Part shown: positions 5,575 to 7,437 of the stretch, in pieces
How positions within the stretch are numbered: the stretch's first letter is position 1
Layout: each line of letters starts with the position of its first letter
NCBI GenBank assembly: GCA_027083655.1
Contig: JALWNS010000072.1
Span: forward strand, 1-7,437
Source of the DNA: Bacteroidales bacterium
Lineage (GTDB): Bacteria; Bacteroidota; Bacteroidia; Bacteroidales; S143-33
DNA: 7,437 nucleotides
Direction: 5' to 3'
Translations under genes and position numbers: made by a program
Notes under the pieces: generated by a model
Database searches by the model: none
The model's input: only the letters and a program-made list of their open reading frames with translations
Told to the model about the DNA's origin: nothing

Positions 5575-7437
5575 ATGAGACTTAGAGTAAAGTTCCTTTT
5601 GCAAATATTATTGACCGTAATAATTATCTTTTCGGCTTTTACTGTTTATCTGAATTATAATTACATCAAGTTTACCACCCGTTTGTCCTATAATTTGACT
5701 AACCTTTATTCTACACAGATAGCCAGAAGTATTGAGGCCAGTTTAAAATCTGATATGCGGGTTATAGAGACAATGAAAGAATTGATGGAATATCATATCA
5801 ACCGTAACCAGGGCATTGATAAGGAATATATTTATGACCTTTTGAGTGCTATTGTTATAAGTAATCCTGATTATCTAGCCGTTTGGTCATCATTTGAGCT
5901 AAAATTTCTTCGCAATGATTGGACATTGACCCATGGCCGTGTCCGTTATGTAGCAAAGCTCAACAATGGTGTGGTAAATTTTTACATCGACACACTCGAG
6001 ACAGAAGGAGAGAATGTTGAGGGGGCATATTATAAGATGAAAGTTGGCAAGTATAATTCTTTGATAATGGACCCATACTTTTATACTTATTCTGTTGAAG
6101 ATACATCATCATCCTATCTGGAAACTAGCTTAGCACTTCCTGTCATTTATAATAATGAATTTGTGGGTTTGGAAGGTATTGATGTTTCGCTTAAAGATTT
6201 GAAACGTCTTATTCAGGTTATTACTCCTTTCAAAAACAGCTATGCTTTCCTTGTATCGACAAACGGGGATATAGCGGCTCATGAGAATGATGCGTATCTA
6301 GGCAAGAAGATTACACTTGTGTATCCTGAGCTAAAAAAATATAATGTTTTAGATAGTATAAGCAAGGGCAAGAAATTTTCATTGAACCTAACCCTGGGAG
6401 ACAAGAGTGAGCAATATTATTTTTCATTCACCCCTATTGTAGTAGCTGACCCACAGCTGCCTTGGAGTTTAGTATATGTGGTACCGATCAGCCAGGTGTT
6501 AAGGGATGTGCAAAAACGTTTGACTAACTCTATAATACTTTCAATCATTGCTTTAATTATCTTGGTCGTTATTATATGGATCTTTATTGTGGAGATCTCC
6601 ATTAAGATAGAAAAGGCGAACGAAACACTTAAACGGCTAAGTATTGGCCAGATAAATGAGAACTTAAAACTTAAACCACGTGGCAAAGATGAGATTGCTA
6701 CCATGTACCAGTCTATAAATAAATTAATAGACAATTTGAACAGTACAGTAAAATTCTCTTTAGAGATAGGTAGAGGTAATTTAGATGCTTATTATGAGCT
6801 CAAGAGTGAGGAAGATATATTAGGCAAGTCCTTGATTGATATGAAAAGTAATCTCAAGAAAGCTCAAGAAGAAGAAGAAAAGAGACGTAAAGAGGCAGAA
6901 AAGATTAGCTGGTTACAGAATGGTATTACAGAAATAAACGAAATTTTGCGACTGCATAGTAATGATTTGGATGAATTGTCCTTTGAAGTAGTTAAGTTCT
7001 TGGTTAAATATTTAAGTGCAACACAAGGAGCTTTATACATCATAGAAGAGATAGAAGGGAAAAAAGTTATACGCTTAAAGGTAGCATATGCATACGACAG
7101 GAAGAAACAATTAGAAGCAGAGTTTGAAATAGGTGAAGGTTTAGTAGGACGTGCTATAATGGAAAAACGCATAGTCCATATTACTGACCTGCCTCAAGGA
7201 TATGTTTTTGTTACATCAGGCTTGGGTGGAGATACTCCCGATAACCTTGTTATTTTGCCTTTGATTTTTGAGGAAGAGGTTTATGGAGCTATAGAATTGC
7301 TCAGTTTTAATGATTTTGAAGAACACCAGATAGAATTCCTGGAGCAGGCATCATACCGTCTTGCATCTACAGTATACAATATTTTGAAAAATATAGAATC
7401 ACAAAAATTATTGGAGCAATTCCGCCAGCAGAGTGAA
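5575..7437 (+). CDS. Membrane sensor: dCache-HAMP-GAF (3' end outside window)
   Basis: An open frame of 621 codons from the ATG at 5575 runs off the window edge without a stop. It is a two-helix membrane receptor. TM1 is about 8-25. An extracytoplasmic double-Cache domain spans about 30-305, with NPDYLAVWSSFE (97-108), the strand-turn ALPVIYNNEFVGLEGIDVS (187-205) and LVSTNGDIAAHE (226-237). TM2 is about 318-340, followed by HAMP (about 341-392, GKDEIATM at 370-377). A second HAMP-like helix contains SEEDILGKSLIDM (411-423). Then come a Glu/Lys-rich coiled coil (428-443) and a GAF domain (about 460-600, with IGEGLVGRA at 519-527 and VYGAIELLSF at 569-578). The output module is not visible. 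Relatives of this layout end in histidine kinase, SpoIIE-type phosphatase or other signalling domains, so the output must not be assumed. No Shine-Dalgarno precedes the ATG. Two reverse-strand frames inside it are shadows. Confidence 0.9.
   Translation, partial: MRLRVKFLLQILLTVIIIFSAFTVYLNYNYIKFTTRLSYNLTNLYSTQIARSIEASLKSDMRVIETMKELMEYHINRNQGIDKEYIYDLLSAIVISNPDYLAVWSSFELKFLRNDWTLTHGRVRYVAKLNNGVVNFYIDTLETEGENVEGAYYKMKVGKYNSLIMDPYFYTYSVEDTSSSYLETSLALPVIYNNEFVGLEGIDVSLKDLKRLIQVITPFKNSYAFLVSTNGDIAAHENDAYLGKKITLVYPELKKYNVLDSISKGKKFSLNLTLGDKSEQYYFSFTPIVVADPQLPWSLVYVVPISQVLRDVQKRLTNSIILSIIALIILVVIIWIFIVEISIKIEKANETLKRLSIGQINENLKLKPRGKDEIATMYQSINKLIDNLNSTVKFSLEIGRGNLDAYYELKSEEDILGKSLIDMKSNLKKAQEEEEKRRKEAEKISWLQNGITEINEILRLHSNDLDELSFEVVKFLVKYLSATQGALYIIEEIEGKKVIRLKVAYAYDRKKQLEAEFEIGEGLVGRAIMEKRIVHITDLPQGYVFVTSGLGGDTPDNLVILPLIFEEEVYGAIELLSFNDFEEHQIEFLEQASYRLASTVYNILKNIESQKLLEQFRQQSE

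Noticed and set aside
6417..6734. Minus-strand frame of 105 codons inside the sensor gene
   Set aside because: It is antisense to the TM2-HAMP region; its hydrophobic, Ile/Ser-rich sequence is what the reverse of a membrane helix produces.
6864..7172. Minus-strand frame of 102 codons inside the sensor gene
   Set aside because: It is antisense to the coil and GAF region, Ser/Phe-rich from reversed Lys/Glu codons, with no domain.

Overview
The window is AT-rich bacterial chromosome that reads as Bacteroidota. Four things point there: a RemB-like outer-membrane protein of a family known mainly from that phylum, almost no Shine-Dalgarno sequences before the start codons, two perfect TAnnTTTG promoter boxes in the only divergent intergenic gap, and a Cache-HAMP-GAF sensor of a style common in that phylum. 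The mqnC gene implies menaquinone made by the futalosine route. Within Bacteroidota this fits Cytophagia- or Chitinophagia-like lineages better than Bacteroides or Flavobacterium, but the genus cannot be fixed from this sequence.

Layout: positions 1-181 hold no gene. An exodeoxyribonuclease III gene (xth) lies on the minus strand (182-949). A 55-bp divergent gap (950-1004) separates it from a plus-strand run of five genes that continues to the window edge: rsgA (ribosome-assembly GTPase, 1005-1988), an EamA/DMT-type permease (2000-2914), a RemB/Wzi-like outer-membrane beta-barrel protein (2911-4431), mqnC (radical-SAM menaquinone enzyme, 4442-5533), and a large membrane sensor cut off by the window edge (5575 to beyond 7437).

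The first four plus-strand genes are very tightly packed (11-nt gap, 4-nt overlap, 10-nt gap), so they are probably one transcription unit. The sensor follows after 41 nt and may be co-transcribed. The functions are mixed: ribosome maturation, small-molecule export, an envelope protein, quinone synthesis and sensing. This looks like a loosely related housekeeping operon and not a dedicated pathway. I see no mobile element, CRISPR array, RNA gene or convincing new multi-gene system. The points most worth a second look are the face-to-face promoter boxes between xth and rsgA, the divergent ligand motif in the Cache sensor, and the unclassified RemB-like protein coupled to a permease and mqnC.
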